From Limanda limanda (Eukaryota; Chordata; Actinopteri; Pleuronectiformes; Pleuronectidae), in the NCBI RefSeq assembly GCF_963576545.1, contig NC_083646.1, positions 22,200,989 to 22,264,988 of the forward strand: a DNA stretch of 64,000 bases, written 5' to 3'. Below are positions 1 to 12,599 of this stretch, one piece after another. Below the pieces are notes generated by a model that worked only from the letters and a program-made list of their open reading frames with translations, was not told the DNA's origin and made no database searches. Numbering within the stretch: the stretch's first letter is position 1; each line of letters starts with the position of its first letter. The translations under genes were made by a program, and so were the position numbers.

Positions 1-1356
1 GGGAGCCAATGGTTTTGTCGAATCTGGTCAACCTCCAAGTTGCTCCGAGCAAAGATGCTTTTTCCCCAAGGTGCTGCCGAAAAGCCATTAGGAACTTCCA
101 GGACATGATAATGGCATGTTCACCTTTAAAGAGGCTGTGTTTTAAAAGTGTGTGCATGGGTGTGTGTGTGTGTGCATGTGTGACAAGCCTGCCTGTCCTG
201 ACTGATTGCTGTGGATTTACTCCAAAGCACGGTGGGTGTCACACTCAAAGCGTTGTGTGCATCTCACAGGCTGCAGAAAAGCTCTGGCTGACTATGTCAC
301 ACAGCGCTGTCTCCAGTCCCTCTCTATCTCGCCCTAATCCATCTTCTATCGTACCACTGACTGTGTCCTCATCACCCATCTATTCATCTCCGTTCTTTCA
401 ATGACTGCCTCTGTTCCCCCCCACCCCCCTCACTGTCTCCTCTTCTGTCCCTGTGATGTCACAAATTCAGATATGAGGTTGTCTGATAGCACACAGCCTC
501 GGGCACTACGGCCTTGTTTGGACCAGAGTGATCAGAGGGATGAGAAGTTGGAAGGAAGGGGAGTGAGCCGACGGCGCGGGTATTTTCCAAAGCAGCGGGA
601 GGATGTAAGATGCAGAAACAAAGGAGGACATCTAGGTTAAAAAAAACATGCATGAATGCCTCTGAAAAGGCCTGTGTTGTGTTGCTGGCTTGTCTCATCC
701 CTGTGACTGCAAGCCAGCCGTGCCTGTCAGGGCACTAGAGTTGAGTCTATTTCTGTTATCTGTTTTCTTTCTTGAGGGTAAAATAGCTGACTGCTAATAT
801 CCATACCTGGGGGTGAGTAGGGCATCTCAGAACCTTGCCCAGAAGACAATAAGTCATGTACATTTGACTCCCATTGCAGTTGCATGGCAGGCTGTATGTG
901 GATATTAGTGGGAATGTAACAAAATTATACTTTAGGTTTCATGTTGTCAGTGTAATAAGCAGGCTGTTGATGTGGGACTAATCATGTGCAGAGCCTAGAC
1001 TTGAGAAATTAGTTCATACCACTGGAACCACAACTCTATGGGGAACGCTTTTCAACCAGCACCACATGCCGCAGTGACCAGGGTCAAAGGTTAATGCGGC
1101 GGCTGTGTCGTACTGCTTTTTTATACCTATATCTTAATTAACATGCAAAACTCAAACTTTGGAAAGGCTTACCTAAAATATTTGTACCAACATTGGTTCC
1201 AGTAGTTTTTATGATAAAAAAACTAATTTGAACTGCTCTTACTGAGACTGTGAGATGTGGAGAGTTTAACTGAACATCACCTGTTGAGATCCACAGTGTG
1301 GGTGATTCCTGTGTGTGTCGCTGTGTTTGTGTGTTGGGGAGCAGCAAGGGGGAGTG
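1..1356. other. Non-coding sequence, no gene supported
   Basis: Short open frames here have no recognisable domain, codon pattern or splice context. A short TG-rich stretch lies near 150-180 and a C-rich run near 415-430. I see no RNA gene and no complete mobile element. Confidence 0.5.
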
Positions 1357-1577
1357 GTTGTAAAAAGTGAAATGTATTGGTCCAAGGACAGAACCTTGTG
1401 GAATTCGATGACTAACCTTTGTGTGCATGGAGGAGTCATTGTTAACGTTAACAAATTGGAGTCTATCTGGAAGTATGACTTAAACCAGCCTAATGCTGTT
1501 TCTTTAGACCCTACATGTTGTTCCAGTCTCTGTTTCAGAATCTCATGATCTATGGTGTCAAATGAAAGTCTTCCAGT
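1357..1577 (-). mobile_element. LINE reverse-transcriptase fragment (L2/CR1-like), degenerate
   Basis: Read on the minus strand, this stretch encodes two adjacent reverse-transcriptase motifs. The first, FDTIDHEILKQRLEQHV, runs into GWFKSYFQ at about 1575-1475 and is the conserved AF/DTVDH block of fish non-LTR retrotransposons. After a frameshift, RIPQGSVLGPI follows at 1407-1375, matching the family motif (G)VPQGSVLGPLLF. The YADD catalytic block and the rest of the ORF are missing, so this is a dead fragment. The clade is inferred from motif wording only. The same LINE type recurs near 15.2-16.4 and 32.2-33.4 kb. Confidence 0.8.
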
Positions 1578-2449
1578 AAACTATTACTGTCACATAATTG
1601 TGTAACCACATACCTATACAACTTCAAATAGTAGCATAAAATACACCCCAGTATCTCCCCGGTTATATTTACACTTTGTCCATAATCAGTTTTTGTATAT
1701 CTTACCTCCTCATATCACTCCTATGGAGTGCCTTGTTATTGTTATTTCTTCACAATAACAAAAACAAATAAAGGGAAGACAGTGGGTAAGTGACGATTTC
1801 CTCTCTTCTGAGTGTAAGTCTAGTGCCTTTGTGCTCTGCCTTCTATCTCAATAAACAAGTTCTGCCCCATGCTGGTTAGTAACAGTATTTCACAAGTGCT
1901 CCACTGAAATTAGCAGCGAGACTGAATAATATTTAACCACATGTTCATAATTAGTTATAAATTGAATTAAATATCCATATATGTCTGTTTGTACTTTATG
2001 TATGCATTTCTATTGTGAAATTTTAGTGACATGATCTGGCCTAGCAATTAGTTTATCTTTGATTTTAATAACTGTCCTCTAATGCATTCCTGAACATATA
2101 ATGTCCTTCACTTCATAGCCACTGCCCTTACTTTGATGTCCTTTGCATCTTATGGTAAAATTCCCTAAATACACTTTGGTACTGGTTGCCACCCATAGAT
2201 TGGACAAATAGGAAGAAGTAGATGATTTAATTATAATACGTATATATAATTGATCATTTTTTCGTGTGATTGATTTAGATTCAAGGTTTTTTCTCTTCTC
2301 GAGTTAATTTAAAAAAACATCCAACTATCTGAGCAGACTCTTTGTTTCAAAAGTGGGTGAACTTTTCCAAGTGTTTTCTGAACTTCACAGAAATCCAAAT
2401 TTCCCCGAAAGATAAAGAGCTTTGACGTTCAAATCAGATATTAAACATC
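1578..2449. other. AT-rich flank upstream of the DRC2-like gene
   Basis: No coding signal. The sequence is AT-rich with runs such as TATATAATTG near 2240. It is the only candidate promoter for the following gene, but no TATA/Inr pair or CpG island can be assigned with confidence, as expected if the gene is a retrocopy that did not bring its promoter. Confidence 0.4.
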
Positions 2450-3826
2450 ATGCCTAAGAAAGCAAGTAAACATGTTCTACCGGTTGAGCTGACGCCCCAG
2501 GAGAAAGAGAAGATCCTGAAGGACAAGTTGCAGAAGGAGGAGAAAAACACAACAGTGAACCTTCTGAAGCTCAACGAAGGCTGGAGGACGGTTCTACGTG
2601 AGAGTAGGGCCTGTGAGCTTCATCAAGACCTTGGCATCTTCAAGCAGACATTTGAGAGGCAGCTGGAGAACAAGGACAATGTCATCGAGGGTCTGCGGTG
2701 CGACCTGAAGGGGGCGGAGCATCAGTGGGCTCAAGTGTGTCGGATTCACATGCAGAATATCGAGCGTCAGAGGGCTCTGCAGGAGAAACAGCTAATGCTT
2801 CTGAAGCAGCAGTGGGAGGACGGACTGCAGCGCACAAACTCCAGTGTCAAATGTGATAGGAAGCAGATGTTAGCACACTCTAAGACGAAGAGTGCTGATC
2901 TGGAAGATACAAAGCTCATTGTGGAGCAGCGGCATCTCAAAGTTATCGATGAAATCCACAGACTGTACAACGAAAGCATTGCAGCCACCGAGAGTGCTCA
3001 CTTAGACCGGAGGGCTGCTCTGGTCCTGGAGGGTGTGATAGCGGTGAATGAGAATCTTCGACTCAAGCAGGACATTATGGAGCTCCAGCAGAAAGAATCA
3101 AAAGAGCTTGATAAACTTGTCCTGAAAACCCAGCAATGCATTCAGACCAGTGAGAAAACCAAGAGGAGGGTCCAAAAGCTGCAGGACTGTGTGTTTCAGC
3201 TGAGGATGAAGCTCCATTCTAATAAGACAGAAAAGGAGTATGTGGAGCAAGATCTGCCAGCCGCCAGAAACAAAGAGAAGCAAGTGACTTACAAGCTTCG
3301 TGATAACCTGACACACAGTCAATCGGTGGCGTGGAGACAACTTATTGAGCTCACTGTGCAGAGCGACAACGCCAGCAAGAAACTGAAGGTGGTCATTGCC
3401 GATGGCGAGAGGGTTTTACGTGTCGCTGAATTGTGCCAGAAGCTGGAGGGCAGACAGAAGAACGTCTTCATGTCAACGTGTTCAGCTGAAGATCCTAATA
3501 GATCCATGACGGAGGTGGAACAAGCAATGGAGATGAGTGAGTTTCCAGAGTTGTGGCGTGTGATGCGACACAGTTACGCCACTCTGGTGCACCGAGACGC
3601 TCTGAAAAAATGCAATAATGACCTGAGCAGTGAGAACCAACAGCTGAGGCTTCTGCTGTGTCAGCACACGGACGCCATGGAGGCCAGAGACCACGCCCCA
3701 GGCGGACGCCAAGCTCCGCTCACTGTGCAACAAGCCCCGACCTCCATGGCCCTACCGGACACCACGAGACGCAAGACTGTCATTGGGGCCGTTAACATTG
3801 TCACAAAACACGAAGACGTCCAGTAA
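2450..3826 (+). CDS. ccdc65: DRC2/CCDC65-like protein, intronless (probable retrogene)
   Basis: The uninterrupted frame encodes 458 residues resembling dynein regulatory complex subunit 2 (CCDC65), a coiled-coil axonemal protein of the nexin-dynein link that is needed for regular ciliary and flagellar beating. Family signatures seen in order are an N-terminal MPKK, LKDKLQKEE (about 23-31), WRTVLRES (45-52), ELHQDL and TFER (56-70), long heptad-rich coiled coil over about 60-330, RVLRVAELCQKLEG (about 323-336) and a C-terminal GAVNIVTKH. The length is close to the roughly 480 residues of vertebrate DRC2. The first ATG has A at -3 and aligns with the family start. Vertebrate ccdc65 is a multi-exon gene as I know it, whereas here the whole CDS is one exon followed by AATAAA and an A-rich tract. 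I infer a processed retrocopy. No stop or frameshift breaks it. The head between MPKK and LKDKL is shorter than in mammals. Alternatives are an intron-lost parental gene or an unexpressed recent retrocopy. Confidence 0.85.
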   Translation: MPKKASKHVLPVELTPQEKEKILKDKLQKEEKNTTVNLLKLNEGWRTVLRESRACELHQDLGIFKQTFERQLENKDNVIEGLRCDLKGAEHQWAQVCRIHMQNIERQRALQEKQLMLLKQQWEDGLQRTNSSVKCDRKQMLAHSKTKSADLEDTKLIVEQRHLKVIDEIHRLYNESIAATESAHLDRRAALVLEGVIAVNENLRLKQDIMELQQKESKELDKLVLKTQQCIQTSEKTKRRVQKLQDCVFQLRMKLHSNKTEKEYVEQDLPAARNKEKQVTYKLRDNLTHSQSVAWRQLIELTVQSDNASKKLKVVIADGERVLRVAELCQKLEGRQKNVFMSTCSAEDPNRSMTEVEQAMEMSEFPELWRVMRHSYATLVHRDALKKCNNDLSSENQQLRLLLCQHTDAMEARDHAPGGRQAPLTVQQAPTSMALPDTTRRKTVIGAVNIVTKHEDVQ

Positions 3827-3886
3827 AGATCTGATATGGTTAAAAAAATATTACGTCTTTAAACAGCTGCTAAATAATACGTGATT

Positions 3887-3915
3887 AATAAAAACACAAA
3901 ATTAAAAAACAAAGA
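3887..3915 (+). terminator. Polyadenylation signal and decayed poly(A)-like tract
   Basis: AATAAA at 3887-3892 lies 60 bases after the stop codon of the DRC2-like gene. An A-rich tract (about 3898-3915) starts within the usual cleavage distance. This fits either a working 3' end or the fossil poly(A) tail of a retroposed mRNA. No clear target-site duplication was found by eye. Confidence 0.6.
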
Positions 3916-4189
3916 GATTCACACTGTTTCATGAAATCATACAGTGCGACGCTGCATCTTTAGCTTCATCCAGGATGCCAACACTATGAATCCATACTGA
4001 TCGGTTTGTGCAGAAGCTAATGGAAATGTAACCTGTCTTACCCATAGACTGTAAATCAACTGTATATTACCCAAGGGAGGGGGTTGTGTGTTTTTATAGC
4101 GCCCCCATTTGTTTGAGTAGGGAACTTGATAATGTCTGTTTGGAACAAATTCTTAGACAGCAAAACACCACACCAAGGAAATACACATA

Positions 4190-4690
4190 AAAGTTGAAAC
4201 TTCCCCATATAGGTTCAGCTTTAAACCGCCGGAAATCCACAAAGTTAAAAACTAAATGCAGTCTGCCATGTCTGCATCCTTTCGGTCATGGTGTGCGCGC
4301 ACATGCGGGATCCCACAGATTGGACATTAGTCTCACTGCAGCACAAGGAGAGCTGAGGGAGGCTCCTTGCGCCAGAATGAGACGGAGAACGACAAACCCA
4401 TTTTGTGGCGGAGTGTTGGCCATCAATGAGTGATGCCAGGCTGACGGAGAGTGCGCCACCGTAATGGGCTCAGAGCGCTCATCTGGCTGTTCTACTGCCA
4501 AAAGAATCAGCGACGCGCCTCTGTTTGTCGCTGGCCATGATTTCACCAAGACGACACAGGAGCGCAATCCTCGTGCGTTTGAAAAGGACGTGCTGGGTTT
4601 CTCTAGAGGTGACCTATGAGCTTCGGAGTTATTGTGGCATCACAGAGGCGCACAATGATATCCTGTTATCTTTGTCTTCCTTCACAATTC
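4190..4690. other. Moderate-GC non-coding block, candidate regulatory element
   Basis: The block is less AT-rich than its surroundings, with several CpG dinucleotides and no simple repeats. Short open frames on both strands have no recognisable product. Its texture resembles a conserved non-coding element, but this is impression only and needs alignment to other fish. Confidence 0.25.
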
Positions 4691-4984
4691 AAAACCATTA
4701 TCACACTCTAAAATGCTAAAATGTTTAAATACATATCTACACTTTCGTTCTTCAAAATAATCTATGACCAAAAATGTGCATTTAAATTTCAAAGCAAGGC
4801 GCGAGTTGACTGTCAGATTCTATTTTCTAAAAATGGAATCCCTTATGACGACTAAGACAACTCTATTTTCAGAGCTTTAGCGATGCTTGTTTGACAGGGA
4901 TTTAAAAGTCAGATATCATCAATATTAACTATATTAAACAGGAACAAATTCGGCTGGGCGTGTTTTTTTTTTTTTTGTGCCGAT

Positions 4985-6180
4985 TCAAGGAGTTGCGCTC
5001 ACTCCTTCTCCAAACGTCTCAAATCACATTATCTTTTCGTATTCGAGCTTTGTGAGTGAGCAGAGCGTTCAATTGCACGATAACTGGCTGGAGTCCGGCG
5101 GCTCTTTATCCCCCAGAGACCCGGCTCTCCCTCCGCGCTCCCGGGCTGACTCAGTGGTCCAGACGGTGACTGTCCACCAGCGGTGCGCCTCCCGGAGCGC
5201 ACACCAGCTGGGTGTGAGACACTGGGGAATGATACCCCCCCAAGCACACATTTATACCGCTGACTAAGATCCGAGCACTTTATCAGAGGATGAATAAATC
5301 TAGATATTTTACTGACCTGGAGTCACCCTCTGTCTTTGCCAATTGTGCCACAAACCACCCAAAAGCTGCCACATTGCACAGACCCCTCGCCAAAACAAGA
5401 CAGAGAGGAAACCCAAGGCAAGCACATGCGTGGACTTGAGGGTGAGTGTGAGGAAAAGCTGAGAATGACGATAATTATTTTTTAAAGGAGAATTTTACCT
5501 TGAGTGAGTTACCAGTCCATTTAATGCATTCTGTGGTCCCTCGGTGCGTTCACGGGGTATCCACCAATTCCAAAAGCCTGGGGAGGGCCTATAATAAGTC
5601 CACGAAACGCATTATTATAGAGGGAAACTTCGAACTGACACTGAGCAAAATAAGCGTGTTAAAAGAAGAGGTGGAAACTCAAAGAGGAGTTCTGACTGTC
5701 CGTTAGTTCCGTTAGGGATTCCAGTGCGCGCAATAGCTTCAGAAAATCCCGAATGTGTTCTGAGTCTTATTTGTTGAGGCTACATTGTTCCAAAATTAAA
5801 CCTTCTCGACTCCTGTTTCATTCGTGAAGTAAAAGAAAAATCAAACAGTTGCTGTGTTTATTATTCCAGAGATGTTGAGGTATGTCTGAGAAAAAGTTAT
5901 CCTCCAAATCTAGGGTCCTCCCCGCTCCCGGGTCACTGTCCTGCAGGTGAAGGTGGAGGGTTTCAGGGAGAGACGGATCACGGAGGGATGGCGATGCGCT
6001 CTGGAACGAACGTCTCCAGCTCGCGGCTCCGGTGCGTCCTCCTCTGTCTGTGTGTCCGCGCGCAGCAACAGCCGGATTCCTTATTTGGAAGCCCGGGGCT
6101 CGTGCCACTGTCAAGAGACTCAAATTACACCGAAATGACTTCCAGCCACGTCCTTCAAAATAAAAAGCCGAATTGGGGAA
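4985..6180. promoter_or_regulatory. CpG-rich block; candidate promoter and 5' exons
   Basis: CpG density rises at 5050-5260 and again at 5930-6120 against an AT-rich background. On the plus strand a splice-donor-like sequence, GAGG|GTGAGT, lies near 5440 and an acceptor-like tract ending CTGCAG lies at 5946. The sequence after that acceptor has an open frame from ATG at 5988 with a short hydrophobic stretch (RCVLLCLCVRA), reading on to about 6247. This could be the 5' UTR and first coding exon of a secreted protein, or only a CpG island. The protein was not recognised and no good donor closes the second exon. Confidence 0.3.
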
Positions 6181-9100
6181 AGAGCCGCAACACCTACATC
6201 AAGGATGTTTTTATTTATTTATTTTTTACAATACCAGCACTGTATGTATGAATTTTTCTAAATGAATGATGCATTTGATATGATTAAATAATAAAAAGGA
6301 ATGCTTTTGTTTTCATATTACCTGTTTATGTTTACATAGTTTTACACATATTTATTTCATGATTTCTGATAATTAAAAGAACATGTGTATAATTGAAGCT
6401 GAATCAAAGATTCATATCGTAGTAGACTTACACATCTGTTATAAGGTGCATGAGCTACAAATTTAACAGAGTTCGTTCTGTGAGCGTACTATTCGTGGAC
6501 ACAACTTCAAAAAAGCCACAACTACTCAGTTTTGCATTTTAAGTTTTTAAATGTAAATAATTACTTTGATACAGTATTTTTTTCAGTGTTATGTCCCAAT
6601 GCTACCTAAAAATCATCAATAATGAAAAAAAATATATAACACTGAATTTCCCTTGGGAATGCTTTTATTTTGAAGGCAAAATCGTCTAATTTCCTTTCAG
6701 AGTCCGCCTTTGTGGTCAAAGCTGAGGGGTTTCCTCTCACTAGAAAATTCACCCATCAGCCCCCTCTTCTGGAGTCAAACCTGAGTCAAACAGTGTCAAC
6801 TGGAGGTTGTGTCTTAAGGACTTCATTTGCCACACTGAGCCAAAGTGTTAGGAATACAGATCTGCTACACAGGATATTTAACTTTTAAAATAGAATTCAG
6901 GAAATGTAGCTAATTCTGTGACATAACAGTTCATTTGAGAGAGCATGAGCCAATTACAAAAAAAGAAAAAAACATACAGGTGACAAATTGTTATAAATAC
7001 ATTTAGAATAAAGTCCTTTGTTTTGACTGTGTGTGTGAGCACGTGTGTGTGTGTGTGTGTATCAGTGTTCCTTCAATCACGGCTGTCACATCAGTAAATG
7101 GGGGCTTCTGGGCAAATATAAATTCCAGTATCTATCAATTAACGGATTCATCCATCTTTGCATTATCTATACCTGCAATGGCCTCAAATGCAAATAGCAC
7201 AGCCATTATATATTCAGTCCACTGATGGAATGACGAGTTTAGAAATGGGTATACAGAGATATAGACTTGTGATGGCAGTTTAGGGAATCAAAGACATGAG
7301 TCAGGATCAAGTTGGACAGAACTCTCAGCGGCGTTCAGCGTGTGGTAATCACAAAGGGTCGATTTACACACGTCTGCCTCAATTCTAAAGAATTCTAAAG
7401 AAAAAACATGGGTGTATTTGACATTAAAAATGTTTGTATTCTATTTTGGTGTACTACTTCCAGGATGCTGATGTTGTACCACTGTGCCCCATCATCAAGG
7501 AGCACTGTTGCACATGGTTTAAATATGGTTTCTTGCAAGTAAAAATCTCTGATGTGAAGTCAGGAGAACACAACATTTGCAAACACCATTAAAAAAGGAA
7601 AATCATTGATCCGCTACATCAATATAATGAGAGTTGGAGTTTAAGCCAGTCACCACATGCTGTAATAGTACAAAAGGACATAGTCTCTTTGGAGTTATTT
7701 CCACTATTTTTACAAGTGCATGATTACTTCAAATTTTTTACATGCAATAATAATCTATAATGTGAATGATTCACTTCGTATTTCTAGAGTAATAATAATA
7801 GATTGCACTGTCCTATAATTTGATATTTTTCATTATTTTTTTTCATTTCACTTTTAATTTCAAGGGATTTCTTTTTGTATTCATGCTTCTATATTCTAGG
7901 GAGGTGTTTGTACTGATTGTCATTGTCATCGTCTCAGACATGACACAGTGTGAGAAGTGACCTGATTAATTTCATTAATTGTCACACATTTAATTTGAAA
8001 ACTGTTGAACTAAATGTAATATAAATGTGTGTTCAATAGACTTCACTTACTGATATCAATCTGTTGATGGATGTATATTTTCCCCACTGGTATCCAAAAT
8101 CCTCTATTGTAAAGAAGCCATTACACTTTACTCAATAGATGGACTAAAATGTTCCATCTTACTTTGAACATAAGTGTGATTACTGTCATAAAAGAAACTC
8201 ATTGCTATCACATCACTCTGCTGTGTTCCTAAAAATAAAGATTTCTGATCACAAAATGACAAATAATAACACAATGCGTGAAACAAATAAAACATATATA
8301 CAAAGAAAAGACGTTACATGGTAATTTAAGAATCTTTTGTTACATGCTTTATAGAAGTAACTATCTTTGCCTTTGAACTATCCCTTAAGTAAAAGAGACC
8401 TTTGATTTCACTTTGAAGTAAGTCTCGAACTTCACTGAAATAGTCCTTGAATGTATCTTTAGAGCGGAATACATATTTAAAAGATATTAATATTAGAAAT
8501 GGTAAAAAGCTGTAGTTTCTTAAATAGAGGATCAGATGAGATGTGTGACTCTGATCTGGTTACAAAAAAATGCTGTCCGTGCTATAGGAACTTACCCAAA
8601 CTATATTAACATGTAAAGCTCATAGATAAATCACATTATAAAACAGAGTAGTAACACAGTTTTATGTTAAAAGATGATGAACCCTCCATTATACCAATAC
8701 ATTTATTTATTTTTCTAGTAACTTTTATAGAAACATGACCCTCTTTGAATGGAATCAAAATGATTTGGGGTCTCTGGCAATGAAGGAAAATATGTTGCAG
8801 GGTGCAGTTTGTTGATCGCTCTCACAGGTTGACTACCATGATAAGAAAAGCTCTGATCTCCCTCAACTTCTCACAGTGTGATTTTGATCATGAACTGGCA
8901 CCTTTCCTTGTTCCACTAAAACTCCAACCAGACACCAACGATTCACTGTTCACTGAACGTTGCTGTGTAGCAATGTTACAATGACAGCAAGGATGCAACA
9001 GTTCAATCCATGTAGGAGAGTCATTCATGCTCTTTCTGTCACTCCCCAGAAGATTCTAGCAGAAGCACTCAAATTGATTTGCCTTCCATGCTGATAATGT

Positions 9101-10500
9101 TTTAATACCATACGCAAGTAAACCACAACTAAAGTTACAGATGTAAGACTGTTAGATGAACACACTTGTTAAATTAAATAACTACACATTATAGCCAATC
9201 GAACCTAAACGTCTCTTTACAAACTTTCCACTTCTGGTAACCATTCTACTGATGTGAACAGACAGGAAAGACAAGCCAGTCCACAACTACTGACAAGCAG
9301 ACGATATCTACGGTGTGCAGTCCTCTGGCTGAGATGGGTAATTCATCACAGTGAACTTTAAGTCATATAACGTTATCATTGTGCGGCCCGACAACTGAAC
9401 AAGGCAGAGGTGTTTCAACTCTAGCTCCTGTAAATGTTGTACAGAATCTCAATGCAGCTGTTATCAAAATATAGATGTGTGAAGGATTTATTGTATTAAC
9501 AATTGAGTAAAACCTAAAAATCATTATACATTAACTAAAACCAAAAAAAATCACATTATATTGAATCAAGTTTTTATAATATATCAAATGGATATTATAT
9601 ATATTTAACATATCAAAAGTCTATGCTTTACTGACCTTGGAATAAGTTGAATCCTAACCTGGTTTACGAGTCTCCTTCAGAGATTTAGTCCATATCGTGC
9701 TGTCTTCATTTGGAGATGGAATACAAGTTGACTCATCATTTTAAATTTTATGTGTGAAAACTCAATTGAATAAGGGAAAAAAATGAAACAAGTTCACATG
9801 AGTTGGATTAAATCTTGGATAAATTGACTGCATGTTAAGGAGTTAGTGTGTTTAACAGAGGCCTTATACTGCAGATGTTGTTCCGATTGAGTAAACTCAG
9901 GTATATCTATACATACAGTACTATATTATGTCCTGTTTTGGGGGCAGGTGGATAGGGTTGATATTGCATTTGACTTCACGTGTATGCATGTGTACTTTTA
10001 TATCTTGTATATTTTTGGCTTATTGACAAATCAGTCATTGTTTGTTGTCCTCCAAAATCATACAACACAAGTTCTTCTGCCCATATGACTTTGTTTCCAA
10101 TCTTTGTGTAAATTCTGACTTCTCTCCGTCTGTGTCCATTGTCTTACACCAGTCGTTACTCTCTAAATTGTCATTGTCTTATTCTTTTCCATTTATTTTT
10201 TTCCAATTCCAATTACAAATGTTAAGAATTACTCAGTATCAGCTGGCTCTTTCTTTTTTTTGAATCTCTACTTGTGCAACACTACCTTCCCTGTCAGTTC
10301 AAATACAGCCAGTCCCCTGTCCTGCAGTAACCCCAGGTTCCCCACCATTCCTCACACAAACTCACAAACCCCTTTGCACATCCCCCAGTCTTAGCAGCAC
10401 AGTGGTATTTAAACCTGCCCATTTCCCTTCAGACAGGAAGCTGATAACAGGTCATGCTATCTTCAACGGGGCTTGATGAATGCCACCTATGAGCATGTGA
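6181..10500. other. Long AT-rich non-coding stretch
   Basis: No open frame here shows domain content. Visible items are a short TG microsatellite near 7035-7060, a small tandem duplication (AATTCTAAAG twice) near 7380-7400 and AT-rich runs near 9540-9610. I see no gene, RNA gene or bounded transposon. Confidence 0.5.
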
Positions 10501-12290
10501 GTGTACATGCATAAGGATGGCAAATTAGCATAATTAGAGCACAAATAACACAGGCCCTTCTGCCCCATGTGTCAGGAAGCGTTCATTCATGAGAATGACG
10601 GTTGCCAGCTGACTAGAGGTGACGTGAGCTGGGAGATTAAACATAACATCCACAACATGGAGAAAATTGGGATTTGTTATTAATATTTCTATGTAGAATT
10701 GCTTCAAACTAGTAAAATAAATAATGTTGTGATTTGAAAAAGAGCAAAACAATTTCCTATGTATCCTTGTAAATTCAAAATTTGAGAACATTGGTGAATG
10801 TAGCACATTCTCCTAAGTCAATTGTACACACCACTTTACGTAAGAGTGGTTCTTGCGTGAGGCCCATTGTGATCATGTTACCATGATGATGTTAGCATTT
10901 TGCCTCAGTGCACCCCCATGCCTGAGTGCCGTCCCACAGAGCCTGTAGCATGGCCGCAATGTCTCTGTCTTGTCAATGTAAAACAGCAAATGGCTGATTT
11001 CTCACAGTGAACAGATCCTATCCTCATGGACCAACAGCAAAGAGTTTCAGTCTGCATCTGTCTCACGATATATAAGGACACACACACACACACACACACG
11101 CACACAAGCACACTTTAACTTTGCCACTGGGCATGCCACACAGCTGGGAAACCCTTCTGATATGAAGATCTCAGAGACTTCTAGAGGTGAGAGCACAAAC
11201 AACTGTGTCTGCCATTGACTCCACTTCAATCAAAACTTGTAGTATACATAAGGACATACGCACACAAAGTAATTAATCTCAAGAACACTTGGCAACCGCC
11301 GTTGCCTGCTTATGTATGAGCAAGGTGCTTCGCATATTAATATTTCATGTTGGCTAACGGAAGCACTGACATTTCCAAGCCTTTTCTCTGCTTTTGCGAT
11401 GTCTGATGATGTTTGCTAAATTTATCAACACGAGTATTTGAGGTAATTTTCCCTTCAGCTGCAGAGTAGACCTCTGTATTTCCCTGCAACGTCTGCCAGC
11501 ATCCAGTCTTTTTGGCAGCAACCGTGAAGCAATCAAATTCCTGCCACAATCAAAGTCTCATGCAGCCTCGCCATGAATTGCTTTTACAGGAGGCTGAGGG
11601 TGCATTTTCTGGGGCCTTTTGTGTTGGAATTATGTTGAGCTCGAGTCCAGGAGCACACAAGAGCAGGGGGATGAGTGTGAGGGGAAAGCAGCTGTGTTAG
11701 CAGCTGAACTAATAAAAGAGCGTTTAAAAAGAAACACGCCGTCTCCTAATGCCTCACACTGACACGCAGGAATTAACGGTTGCTACGTTTCCAGGAATTC
11801 ATTAATGCTTGGCATGAATGAATATGGCCATTCAGCATAATTTAAAATAGTACAAAAGCCTGGATTTAAATGTTTCCCATCTTCCTATTTTTGCAGAGAA
11901 TAGGAAGCTGTAATTTTGGGCACATTGGCTTTAATTGCCAACATGCCTCATGTTGGGACATGCTTGTGGGGATGGTGGGGATGCAGTGATGTTTTTGTGC
12001 CACTTTGATTTGTACTGTGTTGTTGTATCCCTGTGAACAAGACCAGATTACCACCCAGGCACACCAGGGGTCCTAAAAGCCCTAGATTTTCTACATGGCA
12101 GTAGATTATTGAGCAGTTTGGACTGCTAAAGTGCTTTGTCACTTAAGATAAAGCATCAAACATGATGTGTGTTTGGGGGGCGGGAATATTTTGCCCTCAT
12201 ATTTGTCTGGTCAGTATAGGAGCGAATTCTGTCACAACTTCACTTACTTCCAAGGTTGATATAGAAGGGAAAAATCTTAAAGTGGAAAAG
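10501..12290. other. Non-coding stretch with one candidate conserved patch
   Basis: A short CA repeat lies at about 11080-11105. The 11330-11620 segment has balanced composition, few repeats and several homeobox-like TAAT/ATTA cores, so it could be a conserved element. No coding signal was found. Confidence 0.35.
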
Positions 12291-12299
12291 AAAATCCAC

Positions 12300-12599
12300 T
12301 AACACTCCGAGCAACAAAAAACAACATATTTGAAAGTGTGGCCTTCATCAGGATTGTTATGAAGCAAATTACCAAAAATTTGAACAAGATAAGATTATAA
12401 ATATTTTGACACATTTCTTGATCTCTTCCTTCAATAAAGACCCTAAATAAATTAGTGGATCACCTCTACCCAAACTCAAATGATTTCTTATACTGCAGAT
12501 CACTACGAGCTGTTTGAGTTCATTGTCACCAAATCTGTGACCTATGGGACACAAGTGACTTTTTAGAAGGAGTTTCCCACCACCAGTTCCATTGCGCAT
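12300..12599 (-). mobile_element. Penelope-like element fragment (GIY-YIG C-terminus and tail)
   Basis: The minus-strand frame at 12599-12369 reads ...HLCPIGHRFGDNELKQL... followed about 20 residues later by GRGDPLIYLGSLLKEEIKKC. The spacing of the GH..D.L, GD and KE-E elements resembles the C-terminal part of the GIY-YIG endonuclease of vertebrate Penelope-like elements. Just downstream on the same strand is CCTGATGAAGGCC (about 12355-12343), like the 3' tails of such elements. The reverse transcriptase is not visible. The assignment rests on pattern memory and could be wrong. A related open frame lies upstream at 12678-12971 without clear motifs. Confidence 0.4.

Noticed and set aside
3826..3960. 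Target-site duplication for the DRC2-like retrocopy
   Set aside because: Short A-rich and AAAGAG matches exist on both sides but none is long or well placed enough to claim.
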